The notes: a model not told the origin generated them from the sequence alone. Counted from the first letter of the stretch, positions 51,545 to 61,541 are shown. The stretch is DNA of 64,000 nucleotides from Eurosta solidaginis (GCF_040869045.1 NC_090320.1:145722941-145786940), one strand, 5' to 3'. Numbers and translations are program-made.

Positions 51545-53183
51545 GGTTTTGTTATGTTATGAAAATGAAAAAATGAACAGGCTACTTGAAGACAAAAATA
51601 CGTATAAAAAAGCCAGGACTGACCCCACAAACGCACTACAAAAACAAAACAACAACCTAGTCGACGAACTTTACAAAAACAAAATAATAGATTTCAAAGA
51701 AAAAAGGCAACTAACTTGCACCGCGGGCACAACACCTAGACTCTACGGTCTGCCTAAGATCCACAAAACGGATATTCCCTTACGTCCCATTGCGTCATCT
51801 GTCGGCGTTCCATGTTATGGTCTATCAAAATACATTGGAAAGATACTAACTAACTTAACGTCAGACGAATACAACATAAAGAACTCCTACAGACTCAAAG
51901 AAAGACTGGATAACATGAAACTATCAGAAGAATATATACTGGTCTCATTCGATGTGGTATCGTTGTTCACCAACATACCAATATACTTAGCCATCAAACT
52001 AATAATGACCAAATTCAGCAAAATACACTCAATGATACCAAAAAACAAGTTCCTTAAAATTTTAAACTTCTGCCTGAACGACAACAACTACTTCATGTAT
52101 GATGACCAAATTTTCACACAAAGTTTCGGAATGCCAATGGGAAACCCACTCTCCCCGACCATAGCAGACATTATAATGGACGATTTGCTGGACAACACCA
52201 TCTCCGAACTGAAGCAAACCCACAACATACAACTGAAGTTTATAGTAAAGTACGTGGACGATGTTTTTGCGATCGTCAAACGAAACGACTTAGACATAAT
52301 TCTAAACACATTGAACAGATACCACAACAAATTGAAATTTACGATGCAGAAAGAAGAGAATTTGATGATCCCGTTTTTGGATGTCCTTATTCACAGGAAA
52401 AACAACGAAATAGTGCTGGACTGGTATTCTAAATCCATATCCTCCGGCAGAATAATAAACTTTCTATCCTCGCAGCCCACAAAGTACAAAGTAAATACAG
52501 CAAAAAGCCTCATACACAAAATATTTACGTTAAGCCACAAACAGTTCTGGGGAAAAAATAAAACAAAAATATACAGCATACTAATAAACAATAATTACCC
52601 GAGCCACTTAATTACATCCCTAATACAACACAAATTATTAGAAGTAAACAAAGCGCAAGAAATAACATCAACTAACAACACAAGGGAGACAAAGCAATAC
52701 CACAGTGTCACATACATTCCGAAGCTTACGGAAAACTTCAATCAAGACATGAAAAAACAAACACCGAACATATATCTCGCATACAAATCGAACTGCACAC
52801 TCTCTAGCATTTTTACACGTACAAAAAGCCGTATAGAACCACACCAACAAAACAACGTGGTTTACCAAATTCGATGCAAAGGTGGAGACAACGAGAACTG
52901 CAACAAAATCTACGTTGGAACAACGAAACGGGCACTAGGAACCCGACTGGCAGAGCACGACGCCGATATAAGAAAGAAGAAGAACAGCACTGCACTTGCT
53001 CAACACGCAATAACACACGGACATACACCTGATCTAAAAAATGCAACAATAATAGACGTGGAGAAGAGAGAAAAGACGAGATACACGTTGGAAAGCTTAC
53101 ACATATTACAAAGAAGGGAGAGAACGATAAACAGAAAAGAAGACACCAAGTTTATTGCTGCTAGCTATTTGGCTTGTTTATGA
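51543..53183 (+). CDS. Penelope-like RT/GIY-YIG protein, 5'-truncated, 546 aa
   Basis: The first nine residues (MVLLCYENE) come from the junction. From KMNRLLEDK onward the protein matches copy A from about residue 284 to the end, with 22 substitutions by my count in about 537 positions. It keeps all RT motifs from YGLPKIHK to YVDD and has the more typical LFTNIP form. It also keeps the GIY-YIG domain with IYVGTTKR, although VVYQIRC carries Arg where copy A has Pro. It lacks the N-terminal 280 residues, so full retrotransposition activity is unlikely. The open frame and mostly conservative changes suggest recent descent from an active source. Confidence 0.9.
   Translation: MVLLCYENEKMNRLLEDKNTYKKARTDPTNALQKQNNNLVDELYKNKIIDFKEKRQLTCTAGTTPRLYGLPKIHKTDIPLRPIASSVGVPCYGLSKYIGKILTNLTSDEYNIKNSYRLKERLDNMKLSEEYILVSFDVVSLFTNIPIYLAIKLIMTKFSKIHSMIPKNKFLKILNFCLNDNNYFMYDDQIFTQSFGMPMGNPLSPTIADIIMDDLLDNTISELKQTHNIQLKFIVKYVDDVFAIVKRNDLDIILNTLNRYHNKLKFTMQKEENLMIPFLDVLIHRKNNEIVLDWYSKSISSGRIINFLSSQPTKYKVNTAKSLIHKIFTLSHKQFWGKNKTKIYSILINNNYPSHLITSLIQHKLLEVNKAQEITSTNNTRETKQYHSVTYIPKLTENFNQDMKKQTPNIYLAYKSNCTLSSIFTRTKSRIEPHQQNNVVYQIRCKGGDNENCNKIYVGTTKRALGTRLAEHDADIRKKKNSTALAQHAITHGHTPDLKNATIIDVEKREKTRYTLESLHILQRRERTINRKEDTKFIAASYLACL
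51545..51566. other. Junction between the two inverted Penelope-like copies
   Basis: Twenty-two bases separate the minus-strand ATG of copy A from the point where copy B resembles the internal coding sequence (GAAAAAATGAACAGG, from 51567). They match neither copy obviously (GGTTTTGTTATG and so on) and look like filler added at the join. The palindrome CATG at 51542-51545 supplies start codons for both divergent ORFs. Confidence 0.65.
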
Positions 53184-53517
53184 CATTTTGTATGACAAAA
53201 GTACCCAATGACCATGGTACTGATGGATGATTTTAGTTTTAAGTGTTTGTTGTTTTATGTTGTGTGATGTTTACACGTTAATTTAATACTTTTTATGTAA
53301 GTTTGTCACCAATGTTTTTATAGTGATTTATGTGGTTTCAAAAATTGATTTTCTGTTTGTTTTTGTTTGGTTTTTTGTTATTTTTGTTTAAAATAAAGAT
53401 TATACCCCTGAGGATGCCAAGGAGCTTGGCGAAACGTAGGGTGATATTGGAGAAAAAGTACGAGTTTTTACTTGAACTAACTACACTAGACCAGCAAAGC
53501 CTAATAAAATTCTAATA
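51567..53517 (+). mobile_element. Penelope-like retroelement, copy B (5'-truncated, plus strand)
   Basis: The element is truncated inside the coding region at its 5' end but complete at the 3' end, through the 3' untranslated region (53184-53517) to AAAATTCTAATAAATA. It is followed by satellite ACCTTTCGTTTGATACCC. A truncated copy joined head to head to a longer one is a recognised arrangement of Penelope elements. Confidence 0.92.
53398..53448 (+). ncRNA. Hammerhead-ribozyme-like motif, best-preserved copy
   Basis: All expected parts are present: CTGAGGA (53408-53414), stem GCCAAG/CTTGGC, GAAAC (53431-53435), GTA (53436-53438) and GGGTGATA. GGGTGATA can pair with TTATACCC upstream to form helix I with one bulged G. 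Cleavage would fall after A53438. Helix III is only two pairs (AC with GU, ACGU being self-complementary), so activity may need a dimer, as described for minimal hammerheads. One unpaired T lies between CTGAGGA and the stem. Confidence 0.68.
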
Positions 53518-55880
53518 AATACCTTTCGTTTGATACCCATATCGGCATGTCTCAAGCAATTTTTTTTAATTTCGAATAGGTGGCAACCCTAAATGGCAAC
53601 CCTACTCAAAAATGCCCTATTCTAATGCGGAGTGAAATACTCTTCGTTTAATACCCATATTGGCATATCTCATTCAATTTTTTTTAATTCCGAATAGGTG
53701 TCAACCCCAAATGGAAACCCTATTCAAAAATGTTCCTATTGTAATGCGGAGTGAAGTACCTTTCGTTTGATACCCATAACGGCATATCTCCTGAATTTTT
53801 TTAAATTCGAATAGGTGGCAACCCTAAATGGCAACCCCACTCAAAAATATCGCTATTGTAATGCGGATTGAAATACCTTTCGTTTGATACCCATAATCGC
53901 ATATCTCATGCAATTTTTTGAATTTCGAATAGGTGGCAACCCTAAATGGCAACCCTACTCAAAAAATGTCCCTACTGTAATGCGGAGTGAAATACCTTTC
54001 GTTTGATACCCATATCGGCATATCCAATGCAATTTTTTTATTTCGAATAGGTGGCAACCCCAAATGACAACCCTACTCAAAAATGTTCTTATTGTAATGC
54101 GGAGTAAAACACCTTTCGTTTGACAACCATATCGGCATATCTCATGCAATTTTTTTTAATTTCGAATAGGTGGCAACCCTAAATGGCAACCCTACTCAAA
54201 AATGTCCTTATTGTAATGCGGAGTGAAATACCTTTCGTTTGATAACCATATCGGCATATCTCATGCATTTTTTTAAAATTTCGAATAGGTAGTAACCCTA
54301 AATGGCAACCCTAGTCAAAAATGTCCTTATTGCAATGCGGAGTGAAATACCTTTCGTTTAATACCCATATCGGCATGTCTCAAGCAATTTTTTTAATTTC
54401 GAATAGGTGGAAACCCTACTCAAAAATGCCCTATTCTAATGCGGAGTGAAATACTCTTCGTTTAATACCCATATTGGCATATCTCATGCAATTTTTTTTA
54501 ATTTCGAATAAGTGGCAACCCTAAATGGCAATCCTACTCAAAAATGTCTTTATTGTAATGCGGAGTGAAATACCTTTCGTTTGATAACCATATCGGCATA
54601 TCACATGAATTTTTTTAAAATTTCGAATAGGTAGTAAACCTAAATGGAAACCCTACTCAAAAATGTCCCTATTGTAATGCGGAGTGAAATACCTTTCGTT
54701 TGATACCCATATCGGCATATCTTATGAATTTTTTTTAATGTCGAATAGGTGGCAACCCCAAATGGCAACCGTACTCAAAAATGTGCCTATTGTAATGCGG
54801 AGTGAAACGCCTTTCGTACGATACCAATGACGGCATATCTCATGCAATTTTTTTTAATTTAGAATAGGTGGCAACCCTAAATGACAACCCTACTCAAAAA
54901 TGTCCCTATTGTAATGCGGAGTGAAATACCTTTCGTTTGACACCCATCTCGGCATATCTCATGCAATTTTTTTTATTTCGAATAGGTGGCAACCCCAAAT
55001 GGAAACCATACTCAAAAATGTTCCTATTGTAATGCGGAGTGAAGTACCTTTCGTTTGATACCCATATCGGCATATTTTATGAATTTTTTTAAATTCGAAT
55101 AGGTGGCAACCCTAAATGGCAACCCCACTCAAAAATATCGCTATTGTAATGCGGATTGAAATACCTTTCGTTTGATACCCATAATCGCATATCTCATGCA
55201 ATTTTTTGAATTTCGAATAGGTGGCAACCGTAAATGGCAACCCTACTCAAAAAATGTCCCTACTGTAATGCGGAGTGAAATACCTTTCGTTTGATACCCA
55301 TATCGGCATATCCAATGCAATTTTTTTATTTCGAATAGGTGGCAACCCTAAATGGCAACCCTACTCAAAAATGTTCTTATTGTAATGCGGAGTGAAATAC
55401 CTTTCGTTTGACAACCATATCGGCATATCTCATGCAATTTTTTTTAATTTCGAATAGGTGGCACCCTAAATGGCAACCCTACTCAAAAATTTCCTTATTT
55501 TAATGCGGAGTGAAATACCTTTCGTTTGATAACCATATCGGCATATCTCATGAATTTTTTTAAAATTTCGAATAGGTGGCAACCCCAAATGGCAACCCTA
55601 CTCAAAAATGTCCTTATTGCAATGCGGAGTGAAATACCTTTCGTTTAATACTCATATCGGCATGTCTCAAGCAATTTTTTTAATTTCGAATATGTGGCAA
55701 CCCTACTCAAAAATGCCCTATTCTAATGCGGAGTGAAATACTCTTCGTTTAATACCCTTATTGGCATATCTCATGCAATTTTTTTAAATTTCGAATAAGT
55801 GGCAACCCCAAATGGAAACCCTACTCAAAAATGTCCCTATTGTAATGCGGAGTGAAATACCTTTCGTTTGATACCCATAT
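53518..55880 (+). repeat. 118-bp satellite array, block 6 (forward)
   Basis: About 20 forward monomers lie between the Penelope-like dimer and the LINE. Two runs of monomers repeat each other at about 1.3 kb spacing: GACAACCATATCGG occurs at about 54121 and 55419, and AAAAAATGTCCCTACTG at about 53965 and 55251. The block ends at TACCCATAT against the LINE 3' tail. No gene is seen. Confidence 0.95.
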
Positions 55881-55895
55881 TGTATTGTATTGTAT
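55881..55895 (-). repeat. LINE 3' pentamer tail
   Basis: Three tandem TGTAT units stand where many LINEs have poly(A). A minus-strand AATAAA lies just inside (55900-55905). Short tandem 3' repeats instead of poly(A) are known in several LINE clades. Confidence 0.8.
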
Positions 55896-56301
55896 AGTCT
55901 TTATTTTCTCGTAAATATTTACAATTTCTAGAGTATTACAATATGAAATAAAAATACAAATAAGAAAATAGATAATGACATTAATTGCTCGTTCAAAGAG
56001 CAGAGGAAATGCCATTTCATTCGTTTAGTACTATAAATGCTTATGGGGCGCATAATATTAACAAATTATAACTAATTGCTTACAATTGAAAAGATATAAA
56101 TATGTATAAGGAAAACAAAAAATTCAAAAATTAGAGATGACAAGGTACTTTCATTGAGTGGAAAAAGAAAAAAAACACCTCGATGCTAATGGACACAGGT
56201 ACTTATATTATAGGTCTCAAAAGAGTTTAAATGCCCTCATGATTGAAACCAAGTAGCCACTGTTTCACTTCCCTCAGAAACGCTGCTAGCCTTCTAATGA
56301 G
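55896..56301 (-). other. LINE 3' untranslated region
   Basis: This is a 400-bp AT-rich stretch between the RT-frame stop and the pentamer tail. It contains no convincing ORF. The AATAAA signal lies at its far end. Confidence 0.75.
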
Positions 56302-57945
56302 TCAAATCTCAGCAGGTAGTTTGTTATATAGATTACGTGATACGATGATGTAGAAGTTACGAAAAAGTGTGGTGCGAAAGCTGGGAACTTTTGTTTGAGA
56401 TAACGTCTTATTTCTCGGATTGTAAAGGTTGTATATTGGGCTTTGCGTATACGCGCTCCTTATAAAAAAAATTTTTAAAACTTTAAAATAGTATAAGTGC
56501 CGCACAGGAAGAATATTTAATTTTTTGAATAGCTCCATAGAGTGTGTTAAACGACCAGCTTTACATATTCTTCGGATTAGATACTTCAGTAGGATTAAAA
56601 GCGGATGGATCTTACTAGCGTAGGCACCACCCCAACAACTGACTCCGTATTGTAATTTTGAATGGATTAGTCCATGATACACCAATAACAATATTCTATT
56701 GGAACACAGTTTTCTTAAGTTATAGAAAGAACGAAGAGCTGATAACATATAAGATTTCATTGCAGAAATATGTGATGACCAACTTAGATTTTGATCGATT
56801 ATAACACCCAAATATTTGAAATTAGAGGCGACTTCGATCTCCAAACATTTACTATCACAACTTATTTTCTCATCAAAACTGACAGTTTTGTTATTTTGAG
56901 TACAAGTAGTTGAACACAAACGATGCCGCATACATATAGAACTGTTGAAGACATCCTCGTTTTTAGGTATTTCCTTCCCGCAAAGGTTGAAATACATCAA
57001 CTTCGTTTTGCTGCTTACCACGAGCTTATGCCTTGCGAACCAAGATCTTAAAAGGTAAACATCGTCATTAATATCAGCAAAAAGATTAAATTCATTTTTC
57101 GATCCATATGCGATGGCAATGTCATCAGCAAAATCAACCATATCAAATGCCTTTGTTATGTCTACAAAGAGACTCGCACAACATTTTTTATCATCAATTG
57201 ACTTATAAATAAAGGAAGAAAAATCTAGAAGAGCATCTTCAGTAGAAAGCCCGGAAATAAACCCAAATTGCTTAGGGCTAAAAAATTTAACTTTGATTAA
57301 ATACGAAAGCACTCTATTTTGTACTGCTTTCTCAAAAATTTTTGAAATTGAAGATAAAAGAAATATGGGCCTGTAGTTATTTTTGTCATTTTTATTCCCC
57401 TTTTTAAAGAGTGGTATAACCGTAGCGCATTTTAAGTGAGCAGGAAAAACTCCGGAGGCTATACTTAAATTAAATAAATGTTTTAAAATATCAACAATGT
57501 TAAATGCTATGCTCTTTACCGTTCGATTTGATATATTGTCATTACCACATGAATTAGAGTTACTAAGAGATTTAATTATATTAATAATTTCTGCGCCTGT
57601 AATGGCATCAAAGAAAAAACTGTTACTCGGCGGAAGGAATTCGGTATGTATTGGGTTTGCGTAGCAGGTGCAGGGCTTAGGATTACTGCTTAAATCGGAG
57701 GCTTTTTCTACGTTGACGAAGAAATCATTGAGTTCGTTTGCAACTTCCCAAGGCTCCGACACATCTACACCATTCACGTTTAATACGAGCGAGTCGCACT
57801 TTCTTTTAGAATTACGGTTTGTTATTCTATTTACAGCATCCCATTCTTTTTTGGAGTTACCCTGCGCTATGAAAAAAAGGTTTTGAAAATATTTATCGCG
57901 CCTTGTACGTATTTCTTTGTTTACCCTTTTAGTCAACAGACGCTA
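56302..57945 (-). pseudogene. LINE reverse transcriptase region with internal RT deletion
   Basis: The frame is open for 544 codons and ends at the natural C-terminus (NLYNKLPAEI). From the N-terminus it shows the pre-RT linker (KEWDAVNRITN), SCGNDNISN (about 129), VIPLFKKGNK (174), NYRPIFLLSSISKIFEK (187), FSPKQFGF (219), GLSTEDALLDF (229) and FVDITKAFD (257). It then jumps directly to FADDIAIAYGS (268). The roughly 90-100 residues that should lie between, including the PQG motif block, are missing, yet the frame is kept. The catalytic DD survives. The C-terminal part has KYLGVIIDQNLSW and VYHGLIHSKLQYG. An in-frame TAG (57943-57945) separates it from upstream coding sequence. It is inactive. 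Confidence 0.9.
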
Positions 57946-58052
57946 CCGATTTCTTAGCTTAGTATCCGCCGGATGCCTGTTGCTTTTTTTCCGTAATGTG
58001 TTTTTCAGCCTGATCTTTTTTAATAGAGTTTGATTGATCCAAGGTTTAAGAG
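57946..58052 (-). pseudogene. LINE endonuclease-RT linker (frameshifted)
   Basis: In the RT frame this stretch reads STLTLKPWINQTLLKKI and KNTLRKKSNRHPAD, the usual linker after APE endonucleases. It ends at the TAG at 57943. It is separated from the endonuclease frame by a one-base indel in the A5 run at 58071-58075, where SKRSTL would be expected. Confidence 0.8.
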
Positions 58053-59111
58053 TTAAAGTTGATCTTTTAGAAAAATAGAGACACTTGAGTAGTTTATGTG
58101 CATCGTAAGTGTTTCCATAAAAAAATTATATGCTTTGTCTACATTTGGCTCATTTAAAACTGTTTCCCATTTTTCAAAGCGAAGTGATTCCTTTAAAACA
58201 TAAAAATTAATTTTCATAATAGTTGATAATATATCGCAATTGGTAATTCGCCTATTTGCATTTAAATTAGTAAGTTGAATTCCGGTCATACAATGGTCCG
58301 AAATTCCAAAGTCAAGGTTTATACCAGCATGCATATTATCTTCAATATTACTAAATCTACCATAAACATGGTCTATACAGGTCCCTGATTCTGGCCTAGT
58401 AACCTCATGAATGAAGGAAAATAAACCATGTTCCGCGAGGAGCGCAAGATAGTTGTCTAACATAGAATTGGTGCTCATTAAATCAAAATTAAAATCGCCT
58501 AATATAACAATATTTGATGCTTTTTCTCTACTTAAAAAAAGAGAGAATTCCTCATGGAACAATTTAAAAGATAATGAGTGAAATCTATACAGACATACAA
58601 AAGTGAAAGGTACATTGCATATTTGCAATGAAATTTTTATTACATCAGCGCTTGATAGACTAAAGCAAGTAACTTCACACTCGTAAAAATCACGTATAAA
58701 AACTCCAACACCACCAGAATTATACGAGTCATTTGTATTTGCAAAAAATTTATAACCGGGAATACTATAGTCATTTATTTCATAAGAAAAAATCCAAATT
58801 TCTGAGACAAATATAATATCGGGAAGATTAACAAAGGATTCGAGGTTGCAAACTAAGGAATCGAAATTCTGCCTGAGACTTCTTACATTTTGATGCAAAA
58901 CTGTAAAGGTATTGTCTTTGGATGTTAATATATTAGATATTATATCAGAAAATATCGACGTATTAAGCTTATTCCTGGCTGTTCGTTTGGCTTTCATAAT
59001 TTTTTTCTTGCTTTCCATAGACTTAAGCTTAACGCAAACAATGCCACTACTTTTATTAGCATTAGTATATTTCACGCTAATTTTTTCAATGTCATCATCC
59101 ATTACCTGCAC
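58053..59111 (-). pseudogene. LINE APE-type endonuclease, 352 codons (frameshifted at 3' end)
   Basis: The endonuclease nicks target DNA to prime reverse transcription. The catalytic set is intact: LHQN (Asn 75), SE (104), CLYR (Tyr 174), LGDFNFD (Asp 205, Asn 207), GTCIDHVY (Asp 247, His 248) and ISDH (271-273). The domain itself looks undamaged. The frame is lost at the end (SIFLKDQL then stop) through a single-base indel. Residues 1-45 (NKSSGIVCVKLKSMESK, IMKAKR) do not belong to the endonuclease. They resemble the C-terminal part of FP/RRM-like ORF1 proteins of insect LINEs, so the end of ORF1 may have been fused to ORF2. The 5' end of the element is missing. Confidence 0.88.
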
Positions 59112-59123
59112 ATTTAATCGGCA

Positions 59124-61097
59124 ATATCGGCATATCTTATAAATTTTTTTTTAATTTCGAATAGGTGTCAACCCTAAATGGCAACCGTACCCAAAAATGT
59201 CCTTATTGCAATGCGGAGTGAAATACCTTTCGTTTGATACCCATATTCGCATATCTCATGGAATTTTTTGAATTTCGAATAGGTGGCAACCCTAAATGGC
59301 AACCCTACTCAAAAATGTCCCTACTGTAATGAGGAGTAAAATACCTTTCGTTTGATACCCATATCGGTATATCTCATGCAATTTTTTGAATTTCGAATAG
59401 GTGGCAACCCTACTCAAAAATGTCCCGACTGTAATGCGGAGTGAAATACCTTTCGTTTGATACCCATATTCGCATATCTCAAGCAATTTTTTTAAATTTC
59501 GAATAGGTGGCAACCCTAAATGGCAACCCTACGCAAAAATATCGCTATTGTAATGCGGATTGAAATACCTTTCGTTTGATACCCATATTCGCATATCTCA
59601 TGGAATTTTTTAAATTTCGAATAGGTGGCAACCCTAAATAGCAACCTTACTCAAAAATGTCCCTACTGTAATGCGGAGTGAAATACCTTTCCTTTGATAC
59701 CCATATCGGTATATATCATGCAATTTTTTTTATTTCGAATAGGTGGCAACCCTAAATTTCAACCCTACTCAAAAATGCCCTATTCTAATGCGGATTGAAA
59801 TACTCTTCGTTTAATACCCATATTGGCATATCTCATGCAATTTTTTTTAATTTCGAATAGGTGTCAACCCTAAATGGAAACCCCACTCAAAAATGTCGCT
59901 ATTGTAATGCGGAGTGAAATACCTTTCGTTTGATACCCATATCGGCATATCTTATAAATTTTTTTTAATGTCGAATAGATGGCAACCCCAAATGGCAACC
60001 GTACTCAAAAATGTCCCTATTGTAATGCGGAGTGAAATACCTTTCGTTTGATACCCATCTCGGCATATCTCATGCAATTTTTTTATTTCGAATAGGTGGC
60101 AACCCTAAATGGCAACCCTACTCAAAAATGCCCTATTCTAACGCGGAGTGAAATACCTTTCGTTTAATACCCATATTGGCATATTTTATGCATTTTTTTT
60201 AATTGCGAATAGGTGGCAACCCTAAGTAGCAACCCTACTCAAAGATTTCCCTATTGTAATTCGGAGTGAAATACCTTTCGTTTGATACCCATATTGGCAT
60301 ATCTCATGCAATTTTTTTTTAATTTCGAATAGGTGACAACCCTAAATAGCAACCCTACTCAAAAATGTCCCTATTGTAATGCGGAGTGAAATACCTTTCG
60401 TTTGATACCCGTATCGGCATATCTTATGAATTTTTTTTAATGTCGAATAGGTGGCAACCCTAATTGGCAACCCTACTCAAAAATATCCCTATTGTATTGC
60501 GGAGTGAAATACCTTTCGTTTGATACCCATATCGGTATATCTCATGCAATTTTTTGAATTTCGAATAGGTGGCAACCCTACTAAAAAATGTCCCGACTGT
60601 AATGCGGAGTGAAATACCTTTCGTTTGATAACCATATCGGCATATCTCATGCAATTTTTTTTAATTTCGAATAGGTGGCACCCCTAAATGGCAGCCCTAC
60701 TCAAAGATGTCTCTATTGTAATGCGGAGTGAAATACCTTTCGTTTAATACCCATATTGGCATATCTCATTAAATTTTTTTTAATTCCGAATAGGTGTCAA
60801 CCCCAAATGGAAACCCTACTCAAAAATGTTCCTATTGTAATGCGGAGTGGAGTACCTTTCGTTTGATACCCATATCGGCATATATCATGAATTTTTTTAA
60901 AATTCGAATAGGTGGCAACCCTAAATGGCAACCCCACTCAAAAATATCACTATTGTAATGCGGATTGAAATACCTTTCGTGTGATACCCATAATCGCATA
61001 TATCATGCAATTTTTTGAATTTCGAATAGGTGGCAACCCCAAATGGCAACCCTACTCAAAAAATGTCCCTACTGTAATACCTTTCGTTTGATACCCA
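59124..61097 (+). repeat. 118-bp satellite array, block 7 (forward)
   Basis: About 17 forward monomers run between the LINE and the LTR element. They include two monomers shortened by 13 bp at the doubled GGCAACCCTA motif (about 59400 and 60567). The last monomer lacks GCGGAGTGAAAT (near 61077). No gene is seen. Confidence 0.95.
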
Positions 61098-61527
61098 TAT
61101 AAGGAACATAAGCCTTATACCAAAATATAATAAGGTATTCTATGTGGTTGGCCCTTAAGTTGTATTTGACAGGCGCGTACAGGTGGCAACGCGCATGTCA
61201 AATTCAACTGCGGCCCACATCACTGACATAAAAAATGTTATACACACAATTATACATTTGGACATTGAAGTGAACGCACCAAGTAAGTGTGAAACAACTA
61301 AACCCATTTTGTATTGGGAAAATTATAAAAAATTAACTAAGTCTAGTGATTAATTTAAAACTAGAAATAACAGTTAAAACTATTTATTATCCTACAAAAC
61401 ATAAACTAACTTAAATAAAGAAACTAAAACTAAACTAAAGTACATGTTTTTGGTATTGGTGTTTGGCGTGCAGTAGGGTGTGTACGTAAGTACAACATTT
61501 TCGGAGGTTCCAAAATGGAACCTTACA
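61098..61527 (+). repeat. 5' long terminal repeat, about 430 bp
   Basis: The boundaries are set by the satellite edge on the left, the short inverted ends (TATAAGG and CCTTACA), and the primer-binding site that starts at the next base on the right. An AATAAA signal lies at 61414-61419. The paired 3' LTR is outside the window, so the left edge cannot be confirmed. Confidence 0.78.
61142..61222. promoter_or_regulatory. Long imperfect hairpin inside the LTR
   Basis: ATTTGACAGGCGCG (61164-61177) and CGCGCATGTCAAAT (61190-61203) pair at 13 of 14 positions around a 12-nt loop. Pairing extends outward with gaps (AGTTG with CAACT, GGCC, ATGTGG with CCACAT), giving arms of more than 30 bases. The role is unknown. 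A structured RNA or a protein-binding palindrome are both possible. Confidence 0.72.
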
Positions 61528-61541
61528 TGGCGACCGTGAGG
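61528..61541 (+). other. tRNA primer-binding site
   Basis: TGGCGACCGTGAGG lies directly after the LTR. TGG matches the CCA tail of a tRNA. The rest fits the tRNA-Arg type primer reported for mdg1/412/blood elements, recalled from family knowledge and not aligned here. Confidence 0.75.

Larger units (their letters stand above)
55881..59123 (-). mobile_element. 5'-truncated non-LTR retrotransposon (LINE), minus strand
   Basis: A LINE inserted with its 3' end on the left. It has a 3' tail of three TATTG units (ACAAT on the element strand), a 3' untranslated region (55896-56301), RT and C-terminal coding region, and an APE-type endonuclease. The join to satellite is at about 59123. Satellite ATAT is present on both sides, so a target duplication of about 4 bp or microhomology is possible. 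The coding region resembles the CR1/Jockey-like group (STEDALL, DITKAFD, KYLGVIID), but I cannot place the clade firmly. Confidence 0.92.

Noticed and set aside
49216..53049. Antisense ORFs of 60-100 codons across both Penelope-like copies
   Set aside because: They are complementary-strand shadows of the RT/GIY-YIG coding sequence.
1089..60654. Many minus-strand ORFs of 60-117 codons with a repeated peptide (HEICRYGYQTKG, SLRITIGTFLSRV)
   Set aside because: They are read-through of satellite monomers whose length is sometimes 117 bp (39 codons) and which lack stops in one frame. T-run changes break the frame at random, starts vary, and there is no sign of a gene around them.
1..61097. CENP-B-box-like element in the monomer (TTTCGTTTGATACCCA)
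   Set aside because: It shares the TTCG start and the spaced A of the box, but has CCC where CGGG is needed. A true centromeric role cannot be argued from half a match.
1..61097. CRISPR-like array of regular repeats
   Set aside because: Monomers abut head to tail without unique spacers, and the context is eukaryotic. It is a satellite.
61180..61192. Satellite-like AGGTGGCAAC inside the LTR as evidence of shared origin
   Set aside because: It is only 10 bases long, and the rest of the LTR shows no satellite similarity. Chance is adequate.
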